DNA from: JBBQED01 sp038320345
GTDB lineage: Bacteria > Bacteroidota > Bacteroidia > AKYH767-A > OLB10
NCBI GenBank assembly: GCA_038320345.1
Contig: JBBQED010000003.1
Span: 261,013 to 325,012, forward strand
Direction of reading: 5' to 3'
DNA length: 64,000 nt
The notes beneath the pieces are model-generated. The model saw only the letters and a list, made by a program, of their open reading frames with translations. It did no database searches and had not been told where the DNA came from. A program made the position numbers and the translations under genes. Of the stretch, positions 53,081 through 61,523 are shown piece after piece. The first letter of the stretch is position 1, and each line of letters starts with the position of its first letter.

Positions 53081-53154
53081 GGTTCGGTAGTTCAGCTGGT
53101 TAGAATACATGCCTGTCACGCATGGGGTCGCGGGTTCGAGTCCCGTCCGGACCG
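53081..53154 (+). tRNA. tRNA-Asp (GTC)
   Basis: A 74-nt cloverleaf. The acceptor stem GGTTCGG pairs with CCGGACC with one G-T wobble, and the discriminator base is G, as expected for Asp. The D arm has AGTTCAGCTGGTTAGAAT, the anticodon stem-loop TGCCTGTCACGCA carries GTC at 53115-53117, and the T arm is GCGGGTTCGAGTCCCG. CCA is not encoded. An intrinsic terminator follows 14 bp later. Confidence 0.98.
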
Positions 53155-53167
53155 CAAGGTCAAAAAA

Positions 53168-53193
53168 AGAGGGCTTCAGCAATGAAGCCCTCT
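53168..53193 (+). terminator. Intrinsic terminator of tRNA-Asp
   Basis: An 11-bp perfect stem AGAGGGCTTCA/TGAAGCCCTCT with a GCAA (GNRA-type) loop, followed by CTCATTT. It is preceded by an A-run, so it may work in both directions. Confidence 0.9.
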
Positions 53194-53344
53194 CTCATTT
53201 AAAAATGTTTTTAACATGTTTCACGTTTACATTTTATTCTCTAAACATGCCACTCATGGTGGAATCGTTGGCAACTTCATGGTCTAAATAAAAGGAGCAT
53301 TTCGGCTTCTTTTTATGAATAATTGAATCTAATTAATTTTTGAT

Positions 53345-55048
53345 TCAATGATCCACTACAAACTTTTTAAAAATCATTTGTTCTCCGTAAAAACAAGTTA
53401 GCATGTAAATTCCTGCTGGCAGATTGGAAGTTGAGATTTTCAAATCATTAAATGAAACTTGGCTATATTCCTGACGAAGCATTTCTTTGCCAGAAATGTC
53501 ATTGATAACGATAGTAATAGGAGACGTATTATTTTCAGTGCTAAATGAAAGTGTAAGCTCATCATTGGCTGGAACAGGGTACGCGTTCATGGAAAATAAT
53601 ACATTGGCAGATTCATCGGAAACGCGTGGGTTAGTTGCACCATATTTCCGTACTTGCCAGCGATATTCAAAGGCTTGAGAAGGTGGTCCATCATCACCAA
53701 ATAATCTACCAGCATATGCTACATCCGATGTGCTCGAATTTATAGCTAGTGCATGTGGTGTACTAAGGCTTGCATTGATATATCCTGCAGGAATTGTTGT
53801 GGTTAAGCTTTCGGTCCAAATCGTAGTGCCATTAGAAGCATTGAGTTTTCGGAGCTTTGTTTGTATAGTAGAGGATTGCACAAACAATATGAAAAGTGAA
53901 GAACTAGAAAATGTTTCAAATGTTAACCCGAATGAAGTTTCTGGAGAAGTATACGTCCAAACTTTAGTTCCAGCTGAATTGTATTTATAAATGCGGTGAT
54001 TTTGATTCATACCTCCTGCAGGTGCAACAAAGTCGGTTCCTAAATAAACGTTATTACCTGCATCCATTCTTAATTTAGTAGCATCAATATAAAAGTTTAA
54101 TTCAGGAGTATATTGTTTCGAAATTTGTGTTCCACTTTGTTCATATTTAGCTAACATAATTTTACCAAAATGATTTGACTGAGAAACCTCACGCGAAACA
54201 GATGATGTTAGATAAAAAACTCCTGCAACTGTACATTCTATTTGCGGAGTTCCAATGGAACTATATCCAACTGGAATTGTACAAAACCGCTTCCATAACA
54301 ACGAACCCGTACTGGTGATTCTTGCATACATTACATAATCTAAATTTGATGCATCAGAAGCCCTAGCAACCACATTTAAATTCAAACTAGAATCTACACA
54401 CATGTCGCTAGCATCTTCAATCGTTTTTGATGAAACCTGTGCAATTGATCTAGTAAAAAGTACTGTACCTGCTGAATTAAACTTTCGTATTACAATTTCT
54501 TCGATACCTAACAAACTAGGTTGCGACCATGTGCCCGCTACATAAATCTCGTTGTTCTTATCTAGTAAAATTTTTGCTGGTTTATCATCATAATTTTGAG
54601 TAGGTGATCCAGAATTATAAATGTACTTTTTCCATTGCTGTGTCAGCGAAGAATTATACTTAATCAACACCATATCATGGGCGCGTGTACTGCTGAAATA
54701 TTGTCGACCGAGCACATACACGTTTCCGCTTGCATCAAGCACGATTCCGACAGGGTAATCTGCAGTTGTAGTTCCAACAGCAACAAAATATGAATTAGTA
54801 GCAGTTGCAACTAAAGTTCCGGATGAATTATATTTTCTAGTGACGATTAAAGTCTGCCCGTTTGCATTCGCCTCTTTACCTGTTACGAATACAGTTCCGT
54901 TTGTGGAATAAGCAATGGATTGTGGAGACCTGAATACATCATCTGGATTAGATAATGCCCCGTTCGTCCAAACAAGTCCTGCTAGCGCAATTCCGGAACT
55001 AAAAATTACCAGAAGTAATGTGCTGATTAGAATTTTGCGATTTTTCAT
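53345..55048 (-). CDS. T9SS-secreted beta-propeller-like protein
   Basis: About 567 residues. The start is placed at the ATG at 55048, which opens a signal peptide (MKNRKILISTLLLVIFSSGI); an in-frame ATG at 55129 would add 27 residues that do not look secretory. The body is a run of SBBP/NHL-like repeats with GNVYVLGRQ, NNEIYVAGTWSQ, NLNVVARAS, NNVYLGTDF and YNSSGT or FNSAGT strands. From about MNAYPVPANDELTLSFS to the end (VDH) is a type A T9SS sorting domain. Surface or secreted; ligand unknown. The 616 bp upstream look empty. Confidence 0.87.
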   Translation of the reverse strand: MKNRKILISTLLLVIFSSGIALAGLVWTNGALSNPDDVFRSPQSIAYSTNGTVFVTGKEANANGQTLIVTRKYNSSGTLVATATNSYFVAVGTTTADYPVGIVLDASGNVYVLGRQYFSSTRAHDMVLIKYNSSLTQQWKKYIYNSGSPTQNYDDKPAKILLDKNNEIYVAGTWSQPSLLGIEEIVIRKFNSAGTVLFTRSIAQVSSKTIEDASDMCVDSSLNLNVVARASDASNLDYVMYARITSTGSLLWKRFCTIPVGYSSIGTPQIECTVAGVFYLTSSVSREVSQSNHFGKIMLAKYEQSGTQISKQYTPELNFYIDATKLRMDAGNNVYLGTDFVAPAGGMNQNHRIYKYNSAGTKVWTYTSPETSFGLTFETFSSSSLFILFVQSSTIQTKLRKLNASNGTTIWTESLTTTIPAGYINASLSTPHALAINSSTSDVAYAGRLFGDDGPPSQAFEYRWQVRKYGATNPRVSDESANVLFSMNAYPVPANDELTLSFSTENNTSPITIVINDISGKEMLRQEYSQVSFNDLKISTSNLPAGIYMLTCFYGEQMIFKKFVVDH

Positions 55049-55129
55049 AGTTGATTTAGGGGTTATCAAAATTGCTGACAAGTTTAACAGCGTGCCCATG
55101 GTTAGAAAGTGGTTTTGAGTTTTCATCAT

Positions 55130-55745
55130 TTTGAATTAAAAGGTTAGAAATCATGAACAGAGACAAGTGGATACTACCTATCATTTCATGCTTGCAGGTT
55201 TGAAAAAAATAGGGGAATTACAGAACAAAACTCTTGTTTCTTCTCTTTAACAAATGAATTGAGAAAAAACTGTCGGTAAACCTCTCTAAAAAAAATTAAA
55301 AATGCAAGTTAAATTATTGCTTTTGTAAAATTGAAATTTTATGCCTTAAAACATTAATTATTAACGTATTACAAACATAATTTTACTATTTCGTAATTTA
55401 TAAATCATGTTACTCCCTATTAATAACTTATTTAGTTTTAACTGTTAGATAGTGACACAACTGATTGTATTAAAACATATCAATTTCATAAATCGGATTC
55501 TAATTAGGAATACCTCTACCCTCCCACCCACTTTTAATCCGCATTCGGATTCTCAATTAATTTTGGGTCGTGATTTAATTGCTACTACTTCAGCCTTTGT
55601 GAAACCTAAGTGAAAAATAGGTACAAGCAACACAGAGTTACAACAATGAAGTTGGATTATTTCGTTCCTCAATGCTTGCATCTACAGATGGAAATAAAAA
55701 AGAGGAGGAAAAAAAATCAAATTAAACTGTTTTAAAATACCAGCC
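55130..55745. other. AT-rich gap without recognised features
   Basis: The stretch between the T9SS gene and the DUF58 gene (both leftward) has only short open frames, the longest credible one about 29 codons at 55646, with no family resemblance. No tRNA, repeat or strong terminator was seen. It may hold the promoter of the T9SS gene. Confidence 0.5.
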
Positions 55746-56669
55746 TTAATACATTTTACTACGCTTCATCAAATAGGGCATCAATACCTGCTGATAACCT
55801 TTATTAATATCGGCTTCAATAAAATCGATCCTATACTGAGCACATTTCAACTTAAGTTCTTTGTGAAAATCACCCATTGCTTTTAGATAAGATTCACGTA
55901 CTTGTCCAGAGTGAACTTTTACTTCTTGTCCCGTTTCCAAGTCTATGAATTGATAGGGTCGATTCTCAAATGCAAAATCAATCTCATGTTTCTTATCGAC
56001 TACATGAAATAAAACTACCTCATGTTTATTATAACGCAAATGCTGCATTGCACTGAATAACTCCTTCGCATCCGCAGTATTTTCAAACATATCACTAAAA
56101 ATAATCACCAGCGAACGTTTATGAATACTCTCAGCAATTTGATGCAAGGCAGCCGCAGCGGATGTACCACGTGTTGTTTTACCTGAATCTATTGCTTCCT
56201 CCAGCTTATGAAATAAAAGCTTCTGATGTACAGTACTTGATCTAGCAGGTGTACTTAATTCGACTTTATCTGAAAAAATACTCAATCCCACCGCATCGCG
56301 TTGCATCTTTAGTAACTTCATAATTGCTCCAGCACAATGTGCAGAGAAGCTAATTTTATTAAGTACCTCCGGCTTCTTACGATCATATTCAGGATAATGC
56401 ATCGACGAAGAATTATCGACGATCAACTGACAACGCAAATTGGTTTCTTCCTCGTACCGCTTTGTAAATAATTTATCTGTACGTCCAAAAAGTTTCCAGT
56501 CAATATGTCGAGTTGGTTCTCCTGTATTATAAATCCTATGTTCAGCAAACTCTACAGAGAATCCATGAAAAGGACTTTTATGTAATCCGGTAATAAATCC
56601 TTCTACTACTTGACGGGCGATCATTTCCAGATGTCCGATGTGCTGAAATTCCTGTTGATTTATTGCCAT
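55746..56669 (-). CDS. DUF58 domain protein
   Basis: A 307-residue cytosolic protein. The DUF58 core is GEPTRHIDWKLFGRTDKLFTKRYEEE near 49, with the R-x-IDW signature, followed by a von Willebrand A-like domain: LIVDNSSSMHYP near 84 (MIDAS DxSxS), TRGTSAAAALHQIA near 165, and LVIIFSDMFENT near 188. In many bacteria such proteins accompany a MoxR-type AAA+ ATPase and VWA membrane proteins (BatA/BatB); those are not in the window, though they may lie elsewhere. A chaperone-like role in metal or complex maturation is suggested for the family. Confidence 0.93.
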   Translation of the reverse strand: MAINQQEFQHIGHLEMIARQVVEGFITGLHKSPFHGFSVEFAEHRIYNTGEPTRHIDWKLFGRTDKLFTKRYEEETNLRCQLIVDNSSSMHYPEYDRKKPEVLNKISFSAHCAGAIMKLLKMQRDAVGLSIFSDKVELSTPARSSTVHQKLLFHKLEEAIDSGKTTRGTSAAAALHQIAESIHKRSLVIIFSDMFENTADAKELFSAMQHLRYNKHEVVLFHVVDKKHEIDFAFENRPYQFIDLETGQEVKVHSGQVRESYLKAMGDFHKELKLKCAQYRIDFIEADINKGYQQVLMPYLMKRSKMY

Positions 56670-56754
56670 TCTGTTTAAAGGTGCCGAACTACGAAACTAG
56701 TGTAATTTAACTATGCTATTAACGTAATATTTTAAAATCATTGCATAAAAATCG

Positions 56755-56819
56755 ATGCCGGTTTGCATTCACCTGTAAGCACCCAATTCAAAGGATTACA
56801 GAAGAAGTCAAACCGGCAT
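56755..56819 (-). terminator. Two-tier hairpin downstream of trxA, probable terminator
   Basis: An 11-bp perfect outer stem ATGCCGGTTTG/CAAACCGGCAT encloses a 43-base loop that itself contains CTGTAA/TTACAG. On the minus strand it begins 38 bp past the trxA stop and is followed by CGATTTTTATG. The large structured loop is unusual for a plain terminator. Confidence 0.65.
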
Positions 56820-56857
56820 TCGAACCGTATTAACCATTAACTAATAATCATCCATTA

Positions 56858-57175
56858 CTACATTTGCGCTTCCAGCTTACCAGCTAAAACCGTTTTTGGA
56901 ACTGCGCCAACTTGCTTATCAACTACTTCTCCATTCTTGAAGAACAATAAAGCCGGAATATTACGGATCCCGAATTGCATAGAAATTCCGGGGTTGTTGT
57001 CAACGTTTACTTTTCCAACTACTGCACGGCCTTCATATTCTTTAGCGATTTCTTCTACAAACGGTCCAACCATACGACATGGTCCACACCATTCAGCCCA
57101 GAAATCTACCAAAACTGGTTTATCTGATTTAAGTACGAGTTCGTCAAAATTTTGATCTGTGAGTTCAAGTGCCAT
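56858..57175 (-). CDS. trxA: Thioredoxin
   Basis: A 105-residue cytosolic thioredoxin with the active site WAEWCGPCRM, cysteines at 30 and 33, the cis-proline region RNIPALLFFKNG near 73 and the end KTVLAGKLEAQM. It reduces protein disulfides and feeds ribonucleotide reductase and peroxiredoxins. Length is exactly typical and no signal peptide is present. It lies downstream of dnaE on the same strand with a 128-bp gap, so it probably has its own promoter. A structured terminator follows. Confidence 0.97.
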   Translation of the reverse strand: MALELTDQNFDELVLKSDKPVLVDFWAEWCGPCRMVGPFVEEIAKEYEGRAVVGKVNVDNNPGISMQFGIRNIPALLFFKNGEVVDKQVGAVPKTVLAGKLEAQM

Positions 57176-57303
57176 TTTATCTGTTGTTTTAATGTTTTAT
57201 TTTATGATTCCTGTATATACAATTATTGAGCCATCAGGTGTTTTGCTGCGATTTTGTCAGATGTTCTACTGTTAAGAACGTTTAACTCCTGTACTTATGT
57301 TAA

Positions 57304-60300
57304 TCAAGCTATAGAAATATCTCCATTCGTGAGACTGCGAAGTTCTTCTACTAGCTTGATATTTACTTTTACTTTATGATTGCGGGCCATAAACGGAATA
57401 TTCCAGTTTCGGTCCATATCTACAATGTGCATTTTGACAGGAACACTGCCTTTATGACTGGAGAGCACCTCTCCCAGCTTGTCGATCAGGTTTTTATTGA
57501 CATCCATCAACCTCATTTTCACCACTAACTGTTTGGTCAGCTTTTCACTTACATCATGCAGGAACTGGATGCTATGTACTTTCATTTCCCAATTATCGGG
57601 TTGATGGAAACGATTTTGGACTTTAGCTCTTATAAATACCAGACTCTCTGGTTCCAAGAATTGCTTCAACTTTCCATAATCTTCTCCAAAAAGTGTCATC
57701 TGCAATGTTCCGCTGAAATCCTCAATCGTGAAATTTCCGAATGGTTTTCCGGTTTTACTCATGCGATGATTCACTTCCGTAATAATTCCTGCAAAAGAAA
57801 GATCTCGGTTTTTCAGGATTTCAATGTTCTGAAGATTTACAATTTCATGAGAACAAAAGTTGTTGATTTCAAAACGGAAATCATCCAGCGGGTGTCCCGA
57901 AATGTAAAAACCTATTACTTCTTTTTCTTTTCTTAATGCTTCCAGCTTGCTCCAAGGTTCAGTAATCGGTAATGATGGTGAGGTTACTTCTTCTACCAAG
58001 ACTTCCCCAAATAAACTTGCTTGTTGATTCTGTGCCTGCAGCGCTACTGCATTACCAAAACGAATTGCTTTTTCAATTCCAGAAATAGATTCCTTAGAAT
58101 CAGGTTCAAAATACTGTGCACGATGTGTTCCAGGAAAACAATCGAAGGCTCCTGCTTGTGCTAAACTTTCGAGACATCGACGGTTTAGTGATTTTCCCGG
58201 AACTCTCCGTGTTAAATCAAATACATTACTGAATGCACCATTTAAATTTCGGTCTTCAATTAATGCATCAACAGCAGCCTCACCTACTCCTTTTACAGCA
58301 CCTAATCCAAATCTTATTTGTCCGCGTTTATTGACTGAGAAATTATAATTTGATTCATTAATGTCAGGACCAAGAACTGGAATTCCCATTCTGCGGCATT
58401 CTTCCATAAAGAATGTAATCTTATCAATATTACTTAAGTTATGTGTCATCACTGACGACATATACTCAGCTGGATAATGCGCTTTGAGATAACCAGTTTG
58501 AAAGGCTACAAATGCATAACAAGTACTATGTGATTTATTGAATGCATACGATGCAAAAGCCTCCCAATCGGTCCACACTTTTTCACAAGCTTTAGGATCA
58601 TGACCATTTTTGCCACAACCTTCCATGAACTTACTCTTCATTTTGTCGAGTACTTCCTTCTGCTTTTTACCCATCGCTTTACGCAGGGTATCAGCTTCTC
58701 CTTTTGTGAAGCCCGCCAACTTTTGCGAAAGCAGCATCACCTGTTCTTGATACACCGTAATTCCATAAGTTTCCTCAAGGAATTCTTTCATCGCATCGAG
58801 ATCGTAGGTGGTAGCTTCGCGACCATGTTTACGGTTGATGTAATTAGGAATGTAAGCAAGTGGTCCTGGACGGAACAATGCATTCATTGCAATCAGATCT
58901 TCAAACTTATCAGGCTTTAGATCTTTGAGATACTTCTGCATGCCAACGGATTCAAATTGAAAAGTACCGTTAGTTTCTCCTTTCTGATAGATCTCGAGCG
59001 TTTTAAGATCATCTAATGGAATTGTATCGATATCGATGACGACGCCGTGATTTTGTTTGATCATCACAAGTGCATCCTTGATGATCGTTAAGGTTTTGAG
59101 ACCCAGAAAATCCATCTTAATTACACCAGCATCTTCAATTACTTTTCCATCGTACTGTGTAATTAGTAAGTCGGATTCTTTAGAGGTAGCAACGGGAATA
59201 ATTTCAGAAAGATCTTTTGGTGCGATGATAATTCCAGCAGCATGAATTCCAGTATTTCGAACTGATCCTTCGAGGATAAGTGCTTCCTTTAATACTTTTG
59301 CTGATACATCATCACCTTTCGCAATTTCACGAAGTTTTTTCACCAACTCCATTTCATCACTATTCAGATTTTCTTTTTCCTTTAGGCTTTTATCCCCTTC
59401 CAAAGGCGCTAGAAGCACTCGGTTCAACTCAATTCCCGGCTTATCAGGAACAAGTTTAGCAAGTGCATTGGAATCTGCAAGAGGAAGATCTAATACACGC
59501 GCTACGTCCTTGATGCTCATCTTAGCAGCCATCGTTCCATAAGTTACAATCTGTGCAACTTGGTTTCTGCCATATTTTTCAACAACATAATCAATTACTT
59601 TCTGACGACCAACATCATCGAAATCGGTATCGATATCGGGTAAGCTCTTACGATCAGGATTGAGAAAACGCTCAAAGAGTAAGTTGTATTTCAGCGGATC
59701 GATATTCGTAATTTTAATACAATACGCAACTGCAGAACCAGCTGCAGAACCACGACCTGGTCCAACGAATACTCCAATATCACGACCCGCTTGAATGAAA
59801 TCTGCAACGATCAGAAAGTATCCTGCAAAGCCCATCGTTTGGATGGTAAACAATTCAAAGTTGAGGCGTTCTTCTGTGGGCTGATCAATTTCACCATAAC
59901 GGAGACGGGCACCTTCAAAAGTAATATGCCGCAAATATTCATCCTGCGTAGTGAAATTAGTTGGAATGGTGAAGTGAGGTAGCAGAATATCCTGTTTCAA
60001 TTTAAGTGTTTCCACTTTACCAACAATCTCATTCGTATTATCAATTGCTTCCGGAATATCGCTGAACAACTTCAGCATTTCTTCTCCGGTCTTGAAATAA
60101 AATTGGTCGTTATAAAACGCAAAACGTTTTCCTCTAATCATGGAATCATCATCCGAAAATTCCTTCATTGTTGGTGTACTTTGCTTTTCACCGGTATTGA
60201 TGCACAATAAAATATCATGTGCATTAGAATCTTCTTGATCTACATAGTGTGAATCATTAGATGCAATAACTTTTACATTGTATTTAAATGCTAGTTTTAA

Positions 60301-60894
60301 GAGGAACTGATTTACTTTATCCTGCTCTGGAATTCCGTGACGCTGGAACTCTACATAATAATCCTCACCAAATAAATCGAGCCACCATTTAAATTCGCGC
60401 TCTCCTTCTACTTCTCCTTTTTTGAGAATTGTTTTAGGAACAGAAGCACCCAAACAACAAGTTGTAGCGATGAGTCCTTTGTGATATTTTACGACAAGTT
60501 CCTTATCGATGCGCGGATATTTTCCGTACAGTCCTTCCATATACCCCAACGAACATAGCTTAATCAGATTCTGATAACCTTCTGCATTCTTGGCAAGAAA
60601 TAATTGATGATATCGAATATCCTTATCCTCTTTTGTAAACTGACGTTTTAGTCGGTTTTCTACAAGATAAAATTCACAGCCGACAATCGGCTTGATGACA
60701 TTCGGATTTTCCTTCGTATTATATTTGGAAGCTTCAGCAACAAACTTGAATGCGCCAAACATATTTCCATGATCAGTAATGGCCAAGCCAGGCATTTTAT
60801 GCTTGACTGCTTTTTTGTACAAATCGGAAATATCCGCCGCCCCATCAAGTAATGAGAACTGAGTATGGACGTGGAGATGGGAGAAATCTGGCAT
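57304..60894 (-). CDS. dnaE: DNA polymerase III alpha subunit
   Basis: A 1,196-residue replicative polymerase of the C family, DnaE type. The N-terminal PHP domain starts FSHLHVHTQFSLLDG. The palm has FVGPGRGSAAGSAVAYC near 370 and PDIDTDFDD near 406 with catalytic aspartates; the third is in the FDGKVIEDAGVIKMDFLG-like segment near 590. The finger and tandem HhH region are near 800-900 (FNKSHSTCYAF), and an OB-fold lies near 990-1080 (LSFAGIITEVNHRMSKTGK). The length is a little above the E. coli protein. A TAAATTTG element lies 22 bp before the start. Confidence 0.98.
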   Translation of the reverse strand: MPDFSHLHVHTQFSLLDGAADISDLYKKAVKHKMPGLAITDHGNMFGAFKFVAEASKYNTKENPNVIKPIVGCEFYLVENRLKRQFTKEDKDIRYHQLFLAKNAEGYQNLIKLCSLGYMEGLYGKYPRIDKELVVKYHKGLIATTCCLGASVPKTILKKGEVEGEREFKWWLDLFGEDYYVEFQRHGIPEQDKVNQFLLKLAFKYNVKVIASNDSHYVDQEDSNAHDILLCINTGEKQSTPTMKEFSDDDSMIRGKRFAFYNDQFYFKTGEEMLKLFSDIPEAIDNTNEIVGKVETLKLKQDILLPHFTIPTNFTTQDEYLRHITFEGARLRYGEIDQPTEERLNFELFTIQTMGFAGYFLIVADFIQAGRDIGVFVGPGRGSAAGSAVAYCIKITNIDPLKYNLLFERFLNPDRKSLPDIDTDFDDVGRQKVIDYVVEKYGRNQVAQIVTYGTMAAKMSIKDVARVLDLPLADSNALAKLVPDKPGIELNRVLLAPLEGDKSLKEKENLNSDEMELVKKLREIAKGDDVSAKVLKEALILEGSVRNTGIHAAGIIIAPKDLSEIIPVATSKESDLLITQYDGKVIEDAGVIKMDFLGLKTLTIIKDALVMIKQNHGVVIDIDTIPLDDLKTLEIYQKGETNGTFQFESVGMQKYLKDLKPDKFEDLIAMNALFRPGPLAYIPNYINRKHGREATTYDLDAMKEFLEETYGITVYQEQVMLLSQKLAGFTKGEADTLRKAMGKKQKEVLDKMKSKFMEGCGKNGHDPKACEKVWTDWEAFASYAFNKSHSTCYAFVAFQTGYLKAHYPAEYMSSVMTHNLSNIDKITFFMEECRRMGIPVLGPDINESNYNFSVNKRGQIRFGLGAVKGVGEAAVDALIEDRNLNGAFSNVFDLTRRVPGKSLNRRCLESLAQAGAFDCFPGTHRAQYFEPDSKESISGIEKAIRFGNAVALQAQNQQASLFGEVLVEEVTSPSLPITEPWSKLEALRKEKEVIGFYISGHPLDDFRFEINNFCSHEIVNLQNIEILKNRDLSFAGIITEVNHRMSKTGKPFGNFTIEDFSGTLQMTLFGEDYGKLKQFLEPESLVFIRAKVQNRFHQPDNWEMKVHSIQFLHDVSEKLTKQLVVKMRLMDVNKNLIDKLGEVLSSHKGSVPVKMHIVDMDRNWNIPFMARNHKVKVNIKLVEELRSLTNGDISIA

Positions 60895-60916
60895 TGGGAG
60901 GATTGGAACCGGAAAG

Positions 60917-60924
60917 CAAATTTA
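60917..60924 (-). promoter_or_regulatory. -7 element TAAATTTG before dnaE
   Basis: Exact TAnnTTTG on the minus strand ending 22 bp before the dnaE start codon; the -33 region lacks a TTG at 19 bp. Confidence 0.5.
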
Positions 60925-61135
60925 CTCCTTCCCAGCCGTTTTCCCTGATTAAATTTTAAGTTAACACCCCTTTCAATTGCTAAGAGGCTCTGAATGAAGG
61001 TCTCCTGATTTTTAAACAAATTTCAGAGTGGGATGTGGATAAATCAGCATAAAACAAACCTCCTGATTATGAACACTGAACAAGAAATGGTGAAATTGGC
61101 TGAAATACTTCTTTCTTCATTTTTTGTTCTACAAG

Positions 61136-61168
61136 CAAAAAAGCACCCCTACCGGAGTAAGGATGCTT
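61136..61168 (-). terminator. Strong leftward intrinsic terminator with UNCG-type loop
   Basis: On the minus strand AAGCATCCTTAC and GTAGGGGTGCTT pair over 12 bp with two G-U wobbles around the loop TCCG (a UNCG tetraloop in RNA), followed at once by a T-run. On the plus strand the same stem would have two C-A mismatches, so it works leftward. No leftward protein gene lies upstream of it in the window; it follows the repeat array. Confidence 0.85.
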
Positions 61169-61203
61169 CATTTTGGATTTTGTTGTTTTTTGCTCTTTTA
61201 GTC

Positions 61204-61420
61204 CATAGGCTAAGCAGGATTAATAATTAGACAATTGGTTTGTTTTGTTTTTTCTCGTTTTTCATATCATAGGCCTCGCCGGATTAAAAGATTCTTAAAA
61301 ATTCACTGTGATTTCTTCTTTTTTCTAAGCCATAAGCATAAGAGTATTAAATTATAGGATTGTTATTTTTGTGTTTGGAGTTTAATTTTTTTTCAAGCCA
61401 TAGGCAGTATTTTTTGTTGG
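61204..61420. repeat. Degenerate ~64-bp tandem repeat array (four units)
   Basis: CATAGGC or CATAAGC starts recur at 61204, 61268, 61331 and 61399, giving periods of 64, 63 and 68 bp. The units share a CATAGGC head, a GGATTAA or GTATTAA element 9-11 bp later in the first three, and a T-rich second half (A-rich on the minus strand). The fourth unit is incomplete after the head. The array lies between the terminator at 61136-61168 and the M14 peptidase gene. No function is known. Confidence 0.7.
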
Positions 61421-61494
61421 ATGATTTGTTTGCTTACAGGACAATGATAAGCCGAGAATTGAAGATAGTTTGATCGAATAGCAGTGTTTTCTTA

Positions 61495-61502
61495 CATCTT
61501 TG
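61495..61502 (+). promoter_or_regulatory. Near-consensus -7 element CATCTTTG before the M14 gene
   Basis: CATCTTTG differs from TAnnTTTG at the first base. A TTTG ending at 61472 could serve as -33 element at 22 bp. It overlaps the TTG at 61500 and so argues that the true start is the GTG at 61524. Confidence 0.4.
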
Positions 61503-61523
61503 CAGAAACTAATACTTCAAATC

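Noticed and set aside
53081..53154. tRNA-Asp as an integration site for a genomic island
   Set aside because: No integrase gene or repeated tRNA 3' end was found around it; the next genes are ordinary.
55646..55735. Short open frame of 29 codons (MKLDYFVPQCLHLQ...) in the AT-rich gap
   Set aside because: Too short, Lys-rich by base composition, no promoter and no recognisable family.
61033..61230. 65-codon open frame between dnaE and the M14 gene
   Set aside because: It runs through the leftward terminator and the first repeat unit, has no family resemblance and no promoter.
61204..61420. CRISPR array
   Set aside because: The repeats are degenerate, with no exact direct repeat or unique spacers of constant length, and no cas genes are present.
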